64,000 nucleotides of DNA from Copromyces sp. CBS 386.78 (GCA_030685235.1 MU839101.1:434001-498000); one strand, 5' to 3'. Positions 9,695-20,109 are shown, numbered from the stretch's first letter. Numbers and translations are program-made. Notes: a model not told the origin generated them from the sequence alone.

Positions 9695-12220
9695 ATGGCT
9701 GAAGAAGGAGGTAGTTCTCCGCTCTCCTCCGTCCTCTCCTCCCCTCCGGCCTCGCCTCCCAGGAGCATGACTGGGGATTGGGATGGCACTCACGTGCAGG
9801 AGACCAATACTGCTGCGCGGACGGCTTTGGAAGAGCTAGCAGCCGAAGAGCTAGTAGTCATGCAACCAGCAGTCGACAAATCAGCTGTCGCCAAACTAGC
9901 AATCGAAGAACCAGCAATCGAGAAACCAGCAGTCGAGGAGCCAGCAGTCAAAAAGCCGGTAGCTAAGAAGGCAGTAGCCAAAAAGCCAGCAGCGAAGAAG
10001 CCAGCAGCCAAAAAATCAGCAGCCAAAAAGGAAGCAGTCGAAGAGCCAGCAGTCGAGGAGCCAGCAGCCAAAAAGCCGGTAGCCAAAAAGTCAGCAGTCA
10101 AGGGGCTAGCAGTCGAAGAGTCGGCAGTCGAAGAACCAGTAGTTGAGGAACCGGCAGTCGAGGAGCCAACAGTCAAAAAGCTAGCAGTGAAAAAGTCAGC
10201 AGGCAAAAAGGGAGCAGTCAAGAAGTCAGCAGTCGAAAAACGATTTGCCAAGGAGCCAGATGTTCAAGAACCTGAAGAGGCTGAAGGAGAACAAGCTACG
10301 CCATTGGCAACACGAAGCGCTTCCCCAGAAAACAAGTCAGGACCTCGACCATCTAATCAACTAGAAGCTCAGGAACTAGAAGAAGCTTCTACATCCTGGA
10401 CCGCGATAAATCTCCCACCACGGAGACCACAGCCAGTCAAAAAGCCAGAAGTTCCGACACCTGAAGAAGAAGAAGCGCCTGTGCCATCAGCTGAGCCACA
10501 AGTTCCAACGCGCGAAGAAGAAGAAGCGCCTGTGCCATCACCAGCGCCACAAGTTCCGACACGTGAAGAAGAAGCGACAGTGCCATCAGCAGAGCCATCA
10601 GCTGCACCAAGCCCCGTCCCCAAGAAAAGAAAGCCAGAAGTTCCAACGCGTGAAGAAGAAGAACAAGAGGAAGAAGCGGCTGCGCCTTCAGCTGCACCAA
10701 GTCCCGTATCCAAGAAGAGAAAGCCATTGACTGCACCAGCCTATTCTAAACAGGATGTGGCTGACTCACGCAATGTACTCAAGCCAAAGCTGACGAGGGG
10801 CGCGTGTACTCCTTGCCGTGAGAACAAGCTCAAGGTTGGTCAGAGATACTTATATTCCATAGTCGTTTTGTATCTGACAGCTTCTATAGTGCCTCAAAGA
10901 GAAGCCAATTTGCTCGCGATGTTCTGAATCCGGCACGCATTGTGTTTACGCTTTTGAGCAGCCGCGGAAAGGACTTCCAGCAGCGGCTCGTCCAGTTCCA
11001 GCGGATGGCAGCGAGCCAAAATCCTTGGGCTCGTCAAACTCACACGGATATTTGGCAGTACAGAACCTGGCAGTCGACGAGGAAGTCGATATACCGGGAA
11101 TCGAAGTAGCAGCAGTCACCAATCCATCGATCAATGGACAGGACTTCAACGGTCTTAAAAACGAGGATCCAAACACAGTGACGAAAGGGGCCCGCAAAAA
11201 TGCGAGTGGGCAAACGCCACAGGAAGCCGTTCTGGACGATGATGCACAAAGCTCAAAAGGCACACGTCGTTCTGTAAGCAGTGACGGGCAACTGGATACT
11301 GAACCCAGGAAGCGTAAAGCCTCGGACCAGGCCAAACCTACCAGTGCCAAAAAGCCACGACAGGCTGGAGCAGCGTCAAAGAAAACAAACCTCGACAGAA
11401 AGTGGGAAGCACCTTTCGTCTATACCGATGAGCATTCCCCTCTTACCAATGCTGATCTCAGAGTTCGTACCTCTTCCTTCTTTCAAAATTTATCTCACAC
11501 TGATGATCTGACACTTGATTATAGGCCATATTGCTGCTCCCACAAGCATGGGACGTGTTGACACCGGAGGAGAGGAGAGACATCCTCGCCAAATTCCCCG
11601 ACGACAGCCATATACTGGATGCAGGGACCGAGAAAGCCCGACCGGATCTTGTCTTGTTGCGCAATAATGATCATTTCAGATACGATTGTGCTCGGTACCT
11701 TGAAAACATTGAGCGGGGTCGGCATGATGAACAATGGCTTCAGGAGGCCTGGGTCGCTCATGAGAAGCACAAACGTGGCGACTATGATGATTTCCTGAGA
11801 AAGGAGTTCGAAATCGACTGGGCAACGAAGATACCAGAGGAGTTGCTGCAGAAAACCAGCCGGAAGAACGAGATGGTCGGGCGAGATGCTACTGGAAAGA
11901 TGTCCGAGAATCAAGCAGCGGCAAATGAGCAGCACAAAGGTAAGGTTCATGTTCGCCCATGGCAACGCTGTCTGGATACTGATTGAATTACAGCCCTTTC
12001 TGGCCGCGCTAAGGGCGCTTCAGTGGTGCAATACGTGCCTCCTGCCAATCCAGCATCTGTTAATGCAACCGAGGCAAATGGAACTGTCCAAAAGGTCGCG
12101 GAGAGTACGCAGAGTACAGACCATGTCGCCCAATATCGCCCCAACGGTAATGGAAGTTCCAGTACGAACGGGGCACAATACACCGCACTACGCTTCGAAA
12201 TACCAAAAGGGATGGATTAA
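9695..12220 (+). CDS. Zn2Cys6 plus ASXH-domain protein (fungal ASX-like chromatin factor candidate)
   Basis: join(9695..10834, 10890..11462, 11525..11939, 11994..12220), 784 aa; introns of 55, 62 and 54 nt keep one frame. Order: Ser/Pro-rich start; about 29 pentads of charged dyad + P + A/V (residues 46-190); a P/E-rich repeat with two KKRKP nuclear-signal-like motifs (about 250-350); a canonical Zn2Cys6 cluster at residues 371-398 with C-x2-C-x6-C-x6-C-x2-C-x6-C spacing, whose coding is split by intron 1; a K-rich linker; an ASXH (Asx homology) domain from about 555 to 685, with LLLPQAWDVLTPEERRDILA and a YDCARYLENIERGRHDEQWL block. In animals ASXL partners BAP1 in the PR-DUB histone H2A deubiquitinase. 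A chromatin role here is inference. The ASXH call is strong, and the zinc cluster spacing is exact. Confidence 0.85.
9830..10264 (+). repeat. 15-bp minisatellite coding a pentapeptide repeat
   Basis: Within the Zn2Cys6-ASXH gene, residues 46-190 read in exact five-residue register as EE-P-AV or KK-P-AV variants (about 29 units). Acidic EE units and basic KK units occur in runs rather than at random. The KKPAAKK runs resemble histone H1 tails. Confidence 0.9.
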
Positions 12221-12822
12221 ATGCTTCTTCGAAGCAGTAGAACAGACGTATGCCGATCTTCCTTTTGGACGGCTCCGACTTCAGCTACTGTCGTTTTTAC
12301 CAGGAACTAATATACCATCTCAACTATGAATGTTCGGGTCTCATAGTCGCTGGAACTAGGGCGGTAATTCGGAAAGCCTAAAGTAAACCCAGTCACTGGC
12401 TTAAGCCCTGTAAACACGAAGACATGATGATACCTGAGGAGACACAATTTGCGGCAGATGGACATGCGTAGAGCCAGTCTTACGCAACATTCCTTTGTTG
12501 GTACCGTATTTTGAGAGCATGGACAGCGAAGCGTTTAACACGGGTTGAGGCCGGTAGAGAAAAGCATAGATATTGTCAGTTCCAAGAGGTTTCACAGATT
12601 AGCGATACCCATTCAAGTAGATGAATAAGGAACATTAAGGCTAGATCTTTAAGGCTCGTGCATCAGTGCAGTGACTATGGCACTCATGGTGGCCACGGTG
12701 TGATACTTTTATCGACGACTTAATGACAAGTGTTCTGGTATACTCATTAAGGTGCAGTATATATATGTTTGCGCGATGTAAACCTCCAACAATCACTACG
12801 ACAGTTGATCACAACTGTAAAA
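12221..12822. other. Intergenic between ASXH gene and tRNA-Asp
   Basis: 3' flank of the ASXH gene and 5' flank of the tRNA. No coding signal is seen. Confidence 0.45.
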
Positions 12823-12915
12823 TCTTCCGTAGTATAGTGGTCAGTATGTGAGCTTGTCAAGCTTGAACATCAGTTCGATTCGCTCGAGACCCGGGTTCAA
12901 TTCCCGGCGGGAGAG
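12823..12915 (+). tRNA. tRNA-Asp (GTC) with a 21-nt intron
   Basis: The cloverleaf can be folded by eye. The acceptor stem TCTTCCG pairs with CGGGAGA (one G-T pair), with discriminator G at 12915. The T arm is CCGGG-TTCAATT-CCCGG. The anticodon stem TGAGC pairs with GCTCG around loop TTGTCAC, with GTC at 12856-12858. The loop is interrupted after position 37 by an intron at 12860-12880, the canonical place for nuclear tRNA introns removed by the SEN endonuclease. The intron ends may shift by a base. Confidence 0.9.
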
Positions 12916-13318
12916 ACCAGTTCTTCTTTTTGTAAGTTTTTTGCACGCACCCCTACCTAACTAACATCAACTTCACCCTTTCCTAGGTTTGTGAATTTCT
13001 TTTCGGTACAATGATACTTCGTTATGCTTTCGAGTCGGCTGGGCTGCATTTCCATCGGGATCTGACCGAATAGTTTAGTGCGAATGATGGTTGCCGAAAG
13101 TTTGCGAGAACTGATCGCCTTCGCAACCTTAAAATCGATTTCTTGGCCAGCACTTGAACCTTCTCTCCTACAACAAGCAAGAACTCAAACTCACCACACA
13201 ATACCTCGTCAAAGTACTTTGGTTTCAATTTGAGTCTCTACGCCGCCGTCCTCTCCTACCGTCAGTAATACGAGGCCGGTCTAGGTACATTTGAAGGTCG
13301 TATCAACCAAGCGTCAAC
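12916..13318. other. tRNA-Asp 3' flank and ELP5 leader
   Basis: A T-rich run (about 12920-12940, CTTCTTTTTG) just after the tRNA could end RNA polymerase III transcription. The rest is the ELP5 upstream region. No gene is seen. Confidence 0.45.
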
Positions 13319-14445
13319 ATGGCGCCCTCAGCTCAAACGCACCATCGCTCCCACAGCTTGCTGCTCTTTCAGAAGCTGCTGAACCTTCGAGACAGCGCCA
13401 GCCCACTTACACTCATTCTCGATACCCTTGAACAAGATGCAAAACCTCTTGTACAGGAGTTCATCAGCAGAGGCAAGGTAAGAAGTTTTCTTCCAAGTTC
13501 CCTGCGCTTTATCAACTAACACGCGCACAGCTTGCCCGTAGTAAAGTACTCTTTGTCTCCTTCACCACTGTTAGAAAGCCCCGTCATGTCGATATCTTCA
13601 TCAAGGCCAGGGGCAAGCCAGTCGCGGCTCTCATAACCGATATCACCTCACATTGTGCTCCTCCCAAGGGCCAAACACCCAAAGATGCTGCAACAAACTG
13701 CCAGAGTAAGTGCAGTGCAACCACCACGCCAGCACAAGAACATAAGCTAACAATAACTAAAGGATTTTTAATCGTGGTTGACTCGCTAAACCCCCTCGCC
13801 TCAAAAGAGCCCCACGCCCTCCCCCTCTTCTTCGGCAGCATCATCAACCCCTTTGCCTCCCTCGTCGCTGTCTACCACAACGACGTCCCTCTCGTCCTCC
13901 CCCGAACCGTCAACGAGTACGAACCCCATCCGCTCACCCTCCTCTCTCACATGGCCACCGCCATCTTCAGAGTCTCAAGTCTCTACCAGGCCGTCGAGAC
14001 CAAGCGGGCGCAAATGCGTAGTTTGCGCGAGCCAGAGTGGGGACTTCACGAAGGCCGCGAAGGCGTGCTTGTTGGCTTGTGGACAGGCCACCAAGCTGAG
14101 GGACTCGTGGTGGAGATGGAGATGAGGAGGCGGAGCGGGAGAGCCGTGGCTGAGAGGTTCATCCTTAGCCCTTCGACGCAAAAAGGCGGTGCCGGCGCGA
14201 GTCTGTCACTACTTTCGGATCATCCGCTGTTTGCGCCGCAAAAGGACGCGGAGGGTGGTGCAGAGGGGGAGATGGCGGATACTACGTTCAACTTGGGGTT
14301 GACGGAGAAGCAGAGGAGTGATAGGGAGGGGATCGTGTTGCCGTACTTTGACGCGCAGACGGAGGTCGGTGGCGGAGAGGGAGGCCGGATTTTGTATGAC
14401 ATGGGGAGGGAGGATGACTTTGATGATGAGGAAGACGAGATCTGA
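13319..14445 (+). CDS. ELP5: Elongator complex subunit 5 (Iki1)
   Basis: join(13319..13477, 13531..13705, 13763..14445), 338 aa. Intron 1 (53 nt) and intron 2 (57 nt) have GTAAGA/GTAAGT donors and keep the frame. The start HSLLLFQKLLNLRDSASPLT, the VLFVSF strand and the acidic end DDFDDEEDEI are typical of Iki1/Elp5. Elp4-Elp5-Elp6 form the RecA-like hexamer of Elongator, which with Elp1-3 adds the cm5 side chain to wobble uridines of tRNAs. Elp5 lacks a true Walker A motif, and none is seen here. The C-terminal half contains Gly/Glu-rich inserts of low complexity. It lies just downstream of a tRNA gene, with no functional link implied. Confidence 0.85.
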
Positions 14446-15076
14446 ACAAAGCTTGATGAGAGAGCCGGCGTTGTCTCCGTCTCAGATTCGACGATATCTT
14501 CGGGTCAAATGTTCGCAGCGATCCATCTCATGCGAAGAGAGGTACTGTATCCTTATTCTACACTCCCAAAATGGCCAGGCCGACAAAGCTAATCGCCTGG
14601 AGAGCAACAGTTGCACAGAGAATCGAAGATGCTGAAAGCCCTGGGCGCTCAATGTTCGAGACTTGTCCGCGAAAGTATATACCCCCTAACCTCTCGGTAC
14701 CGTTCGAAAGAGAAGAGGAATGGTACTCGTACGATTATGTTCACAAACACCATCACCGTCGAGGCATCCAGAACCTTGAAGGCCTGAATCACAGGCTCCG
14801 AGGGAATCGCGGGGTGGTGGGGTTGGTGCAGGGGATCATCGTCTTATCTTATCGCTAACAGACTCCACAACGATCGGCGCCTGCATCCAGCCTTGCAGCG
14901 GCCGCCAAGCTTCAGATGGCCTGCAGCATTCGCCTAGCTTCAGCCGCCTCTTCTTGAATGCTCCAGAATTTCCCCGTACAACGTCATCAAGGACACTCAG
15001 TTTCCGGTTGAAACCATTCATTCTTGCCCAGCAAAACATTACAGGCAATCAACCTTGCGATAATCGAGCGCGAAAC
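14446..15076. other. Intergenic, ELP5 3' flank and SNRNP27 leader
   Basis: The open frame of the next gene extends upstream to 14954, but the SR-rich protein most likely starts at the ATG at 15077, which has a good context (AAACATGG). No separate gene is seen. Confidence 0.45.
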
Positions 15077-16075
15077 ATGGCGGATAGACACAATCGTAAC
15101 CCTCACCGTGGGGGCGCGAGAGGCTACAACGACAGAGACCGACACGGCAGAGACAACCGCGACCGCGACCGTAGGCGTGGTCGGGGAGGAGGCAGAGGTG
15201 GACGAGACGATCGTGACGGAGATAGCCGACGATACAGGTCCAGATCCAGAGACAGGCGCGATGGGCGTGACCGTGACCGTGACCGCAGGCGCTCGCGCTC
15301 CCCGATTCGCGACAGAGACGGACACGATCGACGCGACGACAGGGTCAGAGATGGAGGTCGGGGAGGCCGTCGCGACGGTCCCAGAGACTCTCGCCGTGAT
15401 TGGGGTGACGCAGATAAGGATGGCATGAGCAAACCAGACAGAGGTACGTTTGGTAACCGAATTCATCCCCATCACAGGACTGTTTCTCGTTTCGCAATCG
15501 ACACCGACCGGAGCACTGACACCCCGAAAGACAGGGGAGACCTTCCAAAAGACAGAAACATCCGCCGCTCAGCCTCACCGCCCCGAGAGCCAGAACCACA
15601 CGCGAAGTCACCACGGAGCCCCGCACATTCAGCAACAGCACACGACGATCACCGTCTTTCGATAAGGTCGAAATCCGAGAACGCCCCAGCTGCTGCTGCG
15701 GCACCAGCACCGGCGCCGGTACCAGTGTCGTTCAAGGTCAAGGGACACGACCAACGTCGATCCGATAGCATGCATGTGGAGGAGCAACACCAGTCGTCCC
15801 GGGAGCGGACAGAAGAGCACGAAGAGGAACATATGTCGAGGGGACGGTTTGACGCCGATCCCATGGATGAGGACGAGGAAGAAGACGTGGTTGTTGAGGA
15901 TGATGGTCTGGGAGATATGGCCTCTATGATGGGCTTCGGTGGCTTTGGCACAACCAAGAACCAGAAGGTCAGGGGCAACAATGTTGGTGCGGTGCGGAAG
16001 GAAAAGAAGACGGAGTATCGCCAGTACATGAACCGTGTCGGCGGTTTCAACAGGCCCCTTAGTCCGGGCCGGTAG
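15077..16075 (+). CDS. U4/U6.U5 tri-snRNP 27-kDa protein homologue
   Basis: Single-exon model of 332 aa from ATG 15077. The N-terminal half is rich in Arg-Asp, Arg-Gly and Arg-Ser dipeptides. An acidic stretch (DPMDEDEEEDVVVEDD) precedes the family-defining C-terminus, about residues 280-330: MMGFGGFGTTKNQKVRG and YRQYMNRVGGFNRPLSP. This is the SNRNP27/Snu27 domain of the spliceosomal tri-snRNP, which acts near the 5' splice site at the U6 ACAGAGA helix. An in-frame ATG lies further upstream only if leader codons are counted. A GTACGT at about 15445 could be a donor, but splicing it to the nearby acceptor would break the conserved C-terminal frame, so I keep one exon. Confidence 0.85.
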   Translation: MADRHNRNPHRGGARGYNDRDRHGRDNRDRDRRRGRGGGRGGRDDRDGDSRRYRSRSRDRRDGRDRDRDRRRSRSPIRDRDGHDRRDDRVRDGGRGGRRDGPRDSRRDWGDADKDGMSKPDRGTFGNRIHPHHRTVSRFAIDTDRSTDTPKDRGDLPKDRNIRRSASPPREPEPHAKSPRSPAHSATAHDDHRLSIRSKSENAPAAAAAPAPAPVPVSFKVKGHDQRRSDSMHVEEQHQSSRERTEEHEEEHMSRGRFDADPMDEDEEEDVVVEDDGLGDMASMMGFGGFGTTKNQKVRGNNVGAVRKEKKTEYRQYMNRVGGFNRPLSPGR

Positions 16076-16702
16076 TGCTGAGGAGTTAGGATTGGATGTG
16101 TCGCGCAGCAGAGGTGGGCATGGAAAGAGTCTCAAGGCACATTTGTTACGAATTATTGCATGGCCGATCAGATACCCAGATATCGTTTATCGTTTCCACT
16201 ATGCGTTTGGTTTGGGTCATCTTTATAGCTTCCACGGGCTTCTAGAACGCAGCGACCAACTTCGCATGTTATATACCCTCGTGAACTAATCAATTTATAC
16301 GGGTAGACTGTGAGTCCTCCTATGCACCTAGAAACGGCCATTCACTCGGTTTACCCTCACTGGCATTGTTTTGTTGCCTTTTTGTTATCGCTCTTTTGGT
16401 GGAAGAGCTATCACAAAATCATATCAGCGTTCAGTAGGGTTAGGGTTGTATGTGCTCCAATAACTTTTTCACCTCTTCTTTTCTTCGTCAAGCCTTTTTC
16501 GTCCATCAATGTGCAAATTCAAATCACCCCACCAGCGCCAAACAATTATTTCACGAACTGCTTATCATCAGGAAGAGTCAAGTTCACTATTTCAAGGATT
16601 TTGAGCAAGCGTTTTTTTCGCAACGGTATGGCCATATTCACATCACTTAACAAGATCATCTCACTAATGTCAATATCCAGTTTTCAACACTCAGACTTCA
16701 AA
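16076..16702. other. Intergenic, leader of the SMAP gene
   Basis: The downstream frame is open back to 16310, but that stretch is not lysine-rich and looks like untranslated leader. GTGAGT at about 16310 and CAG near 16680 could bound a 5'-UTR intron, which I cannot confirm. Confidence 0.4.
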
Positions 16703-17572
16703 ATGGGCGCCTCAACATCAGAGCACAAGGTCAAGAAGGAGAAGAAGGACAAGAAGGCCTCCAAGACCAAGGAAGTCGCTGCTGATTCCGAGCCCACTGA
16801 AATCATTGCGGAAACCGAGTCAGCGTCCAAGAAGGAGGAGAAATCCAAGAAGTCCAAGGACGACAGCAAGAAGGACTCGAAACGCAAGCGCGAGGAGGAA
16901 AATGACGATGCAGAGAAGCCTTCCAAGAAGCACAAGTCGGAGGACAAAGAAACCACCAAAACCGAGAAAATAGAGAAGAAGGAGAAGAAGGAAAGGAAGA
17001 GCAAGTCGAAGGACAGGGAGGAAAAGAAGGAGAAGAAGAAGGACAAGAAGCCCAAGAGCGAGAAGGAGGAAGAGGCGCCCGTTGTGAAGAAGGAAGAGAA
17101 GGCTGAGAGCAACAAGGAGTCTAAGAAGGAGAAGAAGGACAAGAAAGACAGGAAGGAGAAGAAGGAAAAGAAAGACAGGAAGGAGAAGAAGGAAAAGAAA
17201 GACAGGAAGGAGAAGAAGGAAAAGAAAGAGAAGGCCGAGAGGAAGGAGGACAAACCCACCACCACCAAGAAGGAGGACGCCCAAACCAAGTCTACACCAG
17301 CGGCCACAACAACTCCCAACCCCGCAGCGGTCCTCGCAGCTAACTGGAACGTCAACGCGCTCGACGGCGGCGCATCTCGCCAGTCCAAGATGATGAGGTT
17401 GCTCGGCGGCAAGACGCTTGCTGCCGACAGTGCTGCCGCCGCAGCTGCTGCCGCTGCTGCAAAGAAGACGTTTGACGTCAACCAGGTGTCTCAAGAGCTT
17501 GAGCAGCAGTTCAAGGCTGGCATTCACCAGAAGTTCGAGACGGGTGGTCAGCGTCGTGGTTTGGGTGCGTAA
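16703..17572 (+). CDS. Lysine-rich protein with C-terminal SMAP (small acidic protein-like) domain
   Basis: 289 aa from ATG 16703 (context CAAAATGGGC). Residues about 10-195 are almost wholly Lys, Glu, Ser and Asp, including three perfect 27-bp repeats. The conserved part is C-terminal: WNVNALDGGASRQSKMMRL, an alanine run, then HQKFETGGQRRGLG at the very end, which is the SMAP-domain signature found in many eukaryotic nuclear/nucleolar lysine-rich proteins. The function of the domain is poorly known. The lysine-rich arm suggests nucleolar or RNA association (inference). The start was chosen because the lysine-rich composition begins there. Confidence 0.8.
   Translation: MGASTSEHKVKKEKKDKKASKTKEVAADSEPTEIIAETESASKKEEKSKKSKDDSKKDSKRKREEENDDAEKPSKKHKSEDKETTKTEKIEKKEKKERKSKSKDREEKKEKKKDKKPKSEKEEEAPVVKKEEKAESNKESKKEKKDKKDRKEKKEKKDRKEKKEKKDRKEKKEKKEKAERKEDKPTTTKKEDAQTKSTPAATTTPNPAAVLAANWNVNALDGGASRQSKMMRLLGGKTLAADSAAAAAAAAAAKKTFDVNQVSQELEQQFKAGIHQKFETGGQRRGLGA
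17141..17221 (+). repeat. Three perfect 27-bp coding repeats
   Basis: Units at 17141-17167, 17168-17194 and 17195-17221 each encode KKDRKEKKE and are identical at the DNA level, suggesting recent expansion. Confidence 0.9.
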
Positions 17573-18181
17573 GTTGGGCCGTCGACGATGATTCTGGGGG
17601 TCGGTCTATCTAACGGGTATGTTACTTGGAGTTAGCAGCGGGTGTTGCCATCTGTGATCGTACTTGGAACTGGCAAAATGATGGAAATATTCACTGGAAT
17701 ACCCTTTGCAGTTCTTGTAAGTTTTCAAAAAAGTTCGGATTCAAGAGTTCAACCAGGTTGCCCTTTCTTTCTGGACGAAGCAGAAAATAGAATAACAATG
17801 CCCCTTGTTCTGCGTTTCTGTGACCTCAAAAAAACAGATCCCCGGTTCCTTTTGCATTGCCCGTATTATCCGTGGTATATAGTGTGTGTTACAGGCGCTT
17901 TCGCTCATACCAAGCGCTAAAAAGATCTCCCTCTTGTGCCTTCTTCCTCCTCTTGTATTTCTCCTGCTCCCACCTTGCCCTCTCATGCGGATGATATGCT
18001 CTTCGGGTTTCATTGGCTAATCCTAATCGGCTTCGGTGTCTTTCCTTGGCCCTCGACAGCAAGCTCCCTTAATCCTCCGTATTGTTGGGTATCGTAGTTG
18101 TAGACGAGCTGTCGTGATGTTTTGATGGATGGGAACGGCGGTGTTTCATTCCGTCCCGTGATGGCGGTGGTATTTCGGTGC
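17573..18181. other. Intergenic between convergent genes
   Basis: 3' flanks of the SMAP gene and of the minus-strand RAMP4 gene. Short open frames on both strands match nothing recognisable. Confidence 0.45.
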
Positions 18182-18584
18182 TTAGTTGAGGAACAGACGC
18201 GAAAGAACCTCGAAGACGAGACCGCCGAAGACGACAAAGCCGAGGATAACTGGGGAAATGAATTGACTGTTAGTCCAACCAGTCCGTATGATTTGTGGCT
18301 AAGGAGCTGATGCTAGCAGTGCGTCTTACCGAGCCAGAACATGGAGATAGGAGACTTGGGCGCCTTTTCTACACGCTTCTTGATCTGATCCTCCGACTTG
18401 CCACGACGGGCCTCCTGGTCCTTCTGGAACTTGAGGTTCGCTCGCCTTTGCTGGGGTGTTTGCGCCTGGTTCGAGAAAGGGGGTTAGCAAGGCTGAAAGC
18501 CGATACGCTGGAGCTTCATTGTCCGGTTCCGCGATGATTCTCGTAGAAGATACCGAAGGGCAGAAGCGAGAATGTTCGTACCAT
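18182..18584 (-). CDS. RAMP4/SERP1-type ER stress-associated small membrane protein (Ysy6 family)
   Basis: Complement of join(18182..18249, 18330..18465, 18582..18584), 68 aa. The first coding exon is the ATG alone: GTACGA follows directly, and a 116-nt intron ends in CTAAC...CCAG before AQTPQQRRANLKFQKDQEAR. A second, 80-nt intron lies after FWL. The N-terminal half is basic (KSEDQIKKRVEKAPKSP). The C-terminal half is one membrane segment (VILGFVVFGGLVFEVL) ending RLFLN. This is the layout of RAMP4/Ysy6, a tail-anchored protein bound to the Sec61 translocon and linked to ER stress. The size matches the family (about 65-75 aa). Confidence 0.85.
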
Positions 18585-19433
18585 TGTGCCTGTGTTGTGT
18601 GGCTGTGTAAAGGGATGGGAATAGAGATGCTGCGACTAGCTGGTGATGCTGGGCGCGGACAAAGCAGTCGGACAGCAATGGGTCTAGTTATGGAGTGGTA
18701 CATAAGTTGACAGAGATGCGACGATGGTGGCTCGAGTAGTGGTCGGTCTCTTGGATGGCGCAAATTACAAGTTGATATCGAAGGGTTGCTAGTTGCTCAG
18801 CTTATGAAGTGGAAGGGGGAGAAGCTTCCTTAATTGATTACGAATTGGGGACAGATTGCCAATGGACTTTTGGAAACACGAAACGAAAGTGACCGAGCTG
18901 CACCTTCCCATCCAGTTGGGGCAGATCTGGCCATGTGTCGTTGATAGCACTTGCCGCCAAACTGAATGCCCTGTCCGTTCCCCTCAGTGCCCCTGTCGAA
19001 CACGCCTGGCGAGTGGGCCGTATTCCGGCAACTGATGGGATCCCTGCAGCGGACGATCCATCAATTTAGGGTGATTGCCGCTAACTGCCAACTACGGTTT
19101 AGCGGCTTGCGGCTGGTATGTACCGTCCGTTCGGAAGGGCGGGCGGCCACCGTCACCCGCAATTTTCGACGACGCCGACGGAACCTCCGAGGTGCAGGTG
19201 GTGTGGGTATCGCCAATTCTGTGATGCATAGAATATATCTGTGCATGACTTGCATTTGACGAATTTCGAAGCATCATAAACAAAGACCTTGACTTGCTCC
19301 AACGTTTGGATTCTACCAGCCCACGAATAACGACGTCATAACAAATCTTACCTTTTCACTTTGAAGTGAATATACGCTCATATCAAGAAACGAAATCAAC
19401 AACAAACCCATCATCAAATTGTCTACCACCAAC
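18585..19433. promoter_or_regulatory. Divergent intergenic region, RAMP4 and mitochondrial-type gene
   Basis: 849 bp between two divergent start codons, so it carries both promoters. I see no element I can name and no coding signal. Confidence 0.4.
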
Positions 19434-20109
19434 ATGATGATTCCCAGGACCGCTGCCGGTAGTGCCCTTCGCACTCTCACCAGGGCTACCACTCAGAACA
19501 CCAAGCCTTCGTCCAGGACATATCTCCAAGTTCAGTCCCTGAGGCAAAACTCTTCTTCTTCTCCTTCAAACCCGCCCTCAGCAACGGTATGTCGCTTGCT
19601 GTTCAGCTTTCCAATATTTATCAAAGCACATACTAATACCAACACAACAACCAGGGCGTATTCTACAAAACCTTCACCCGCCCCGTAGCCAAGTGTCTAC
19701 TCACCGCTCTCTTCGTCTACCAGGTCATCTACTGGGGATGGTCAAAGCTGGAGGTTGATGAGATCAAGGAGGAGCGCCAGGGTGAGTTTTTCCCATCACC
19801 TTCATTATGACCCATCCCATCCATCCATCCCTCTCCTCCCTTCCTTCCATGATCTCTCACCACACATATGTCTAAGTACCAGTTTTTTGTTACCGGTTTA
19901 GATTGAAGAATAGAGAAAAGAGAATACTCACTCACACTTTGTGAATCATCTCACCAGCTGAGATAACCAAGCTTGAGGCTCAAGTGCGGGCTCTGCAGTT
20001 GCAGAGGGAGAAGGAAAAGGAGAAGGAGACTGAGGCGGCGGCTGCTGTTGCTTTGAACACGGGAGCATCCCCAGATTCTCAAAAGAAGAAAGGATGGGGC
20101 TGGTGGTGA
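19434..20109 (+). CDS. Small protein with mitochondrial presequence, one membrane segment and a coiled coil
   Basis: join(19434..19586, 19655..19781, 19958..20109), 143 aa; introns of 68 and 176 nt with GTATGT and GTGAGT donors. Residues 1-50 are rich in Arg, Ser, Thr and Ala without acids, a typical mitochondrial presequence. A short hydrophobic segment follows (CLLTALFVYQVIYWGW), then an acidic/basic helix with heptad-like spacing (KLEVDEIKEERQAEITKLEA), and the end GWGWW. I do not recognise the family. The layout resembles small inner-membrane assembly factors such as Ina17, but I cannot show homology. Frame continuity over two introns supports a real gene. Confidence 0.7.

Noticed and set aside
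15124..15432. Arg/Ser-rich open frames in other phases and on the minus strand opposite the SNRNP27 gene
   Set aside because: Shadows of the RD/RG/RS dipeptide coding repeat. The real frame is fixed by the conserved C-terminus.
15445..15533. Possible intron in the SNRNP27 gene
   Set aside because: Splicing GTACGT to the nearby GACAG acceptor would shift the frame away from the conserved SNRNP27 C-terminus, and the unspliced frame is open throughout.
16790..17481. Long minus-strand open frame of mostly Phe, Ser and Leu opposite the SMAP gene
   Set aside because: It is the antisense shadow of the AAG/GAG-rich lysine repeat on the plus strand.
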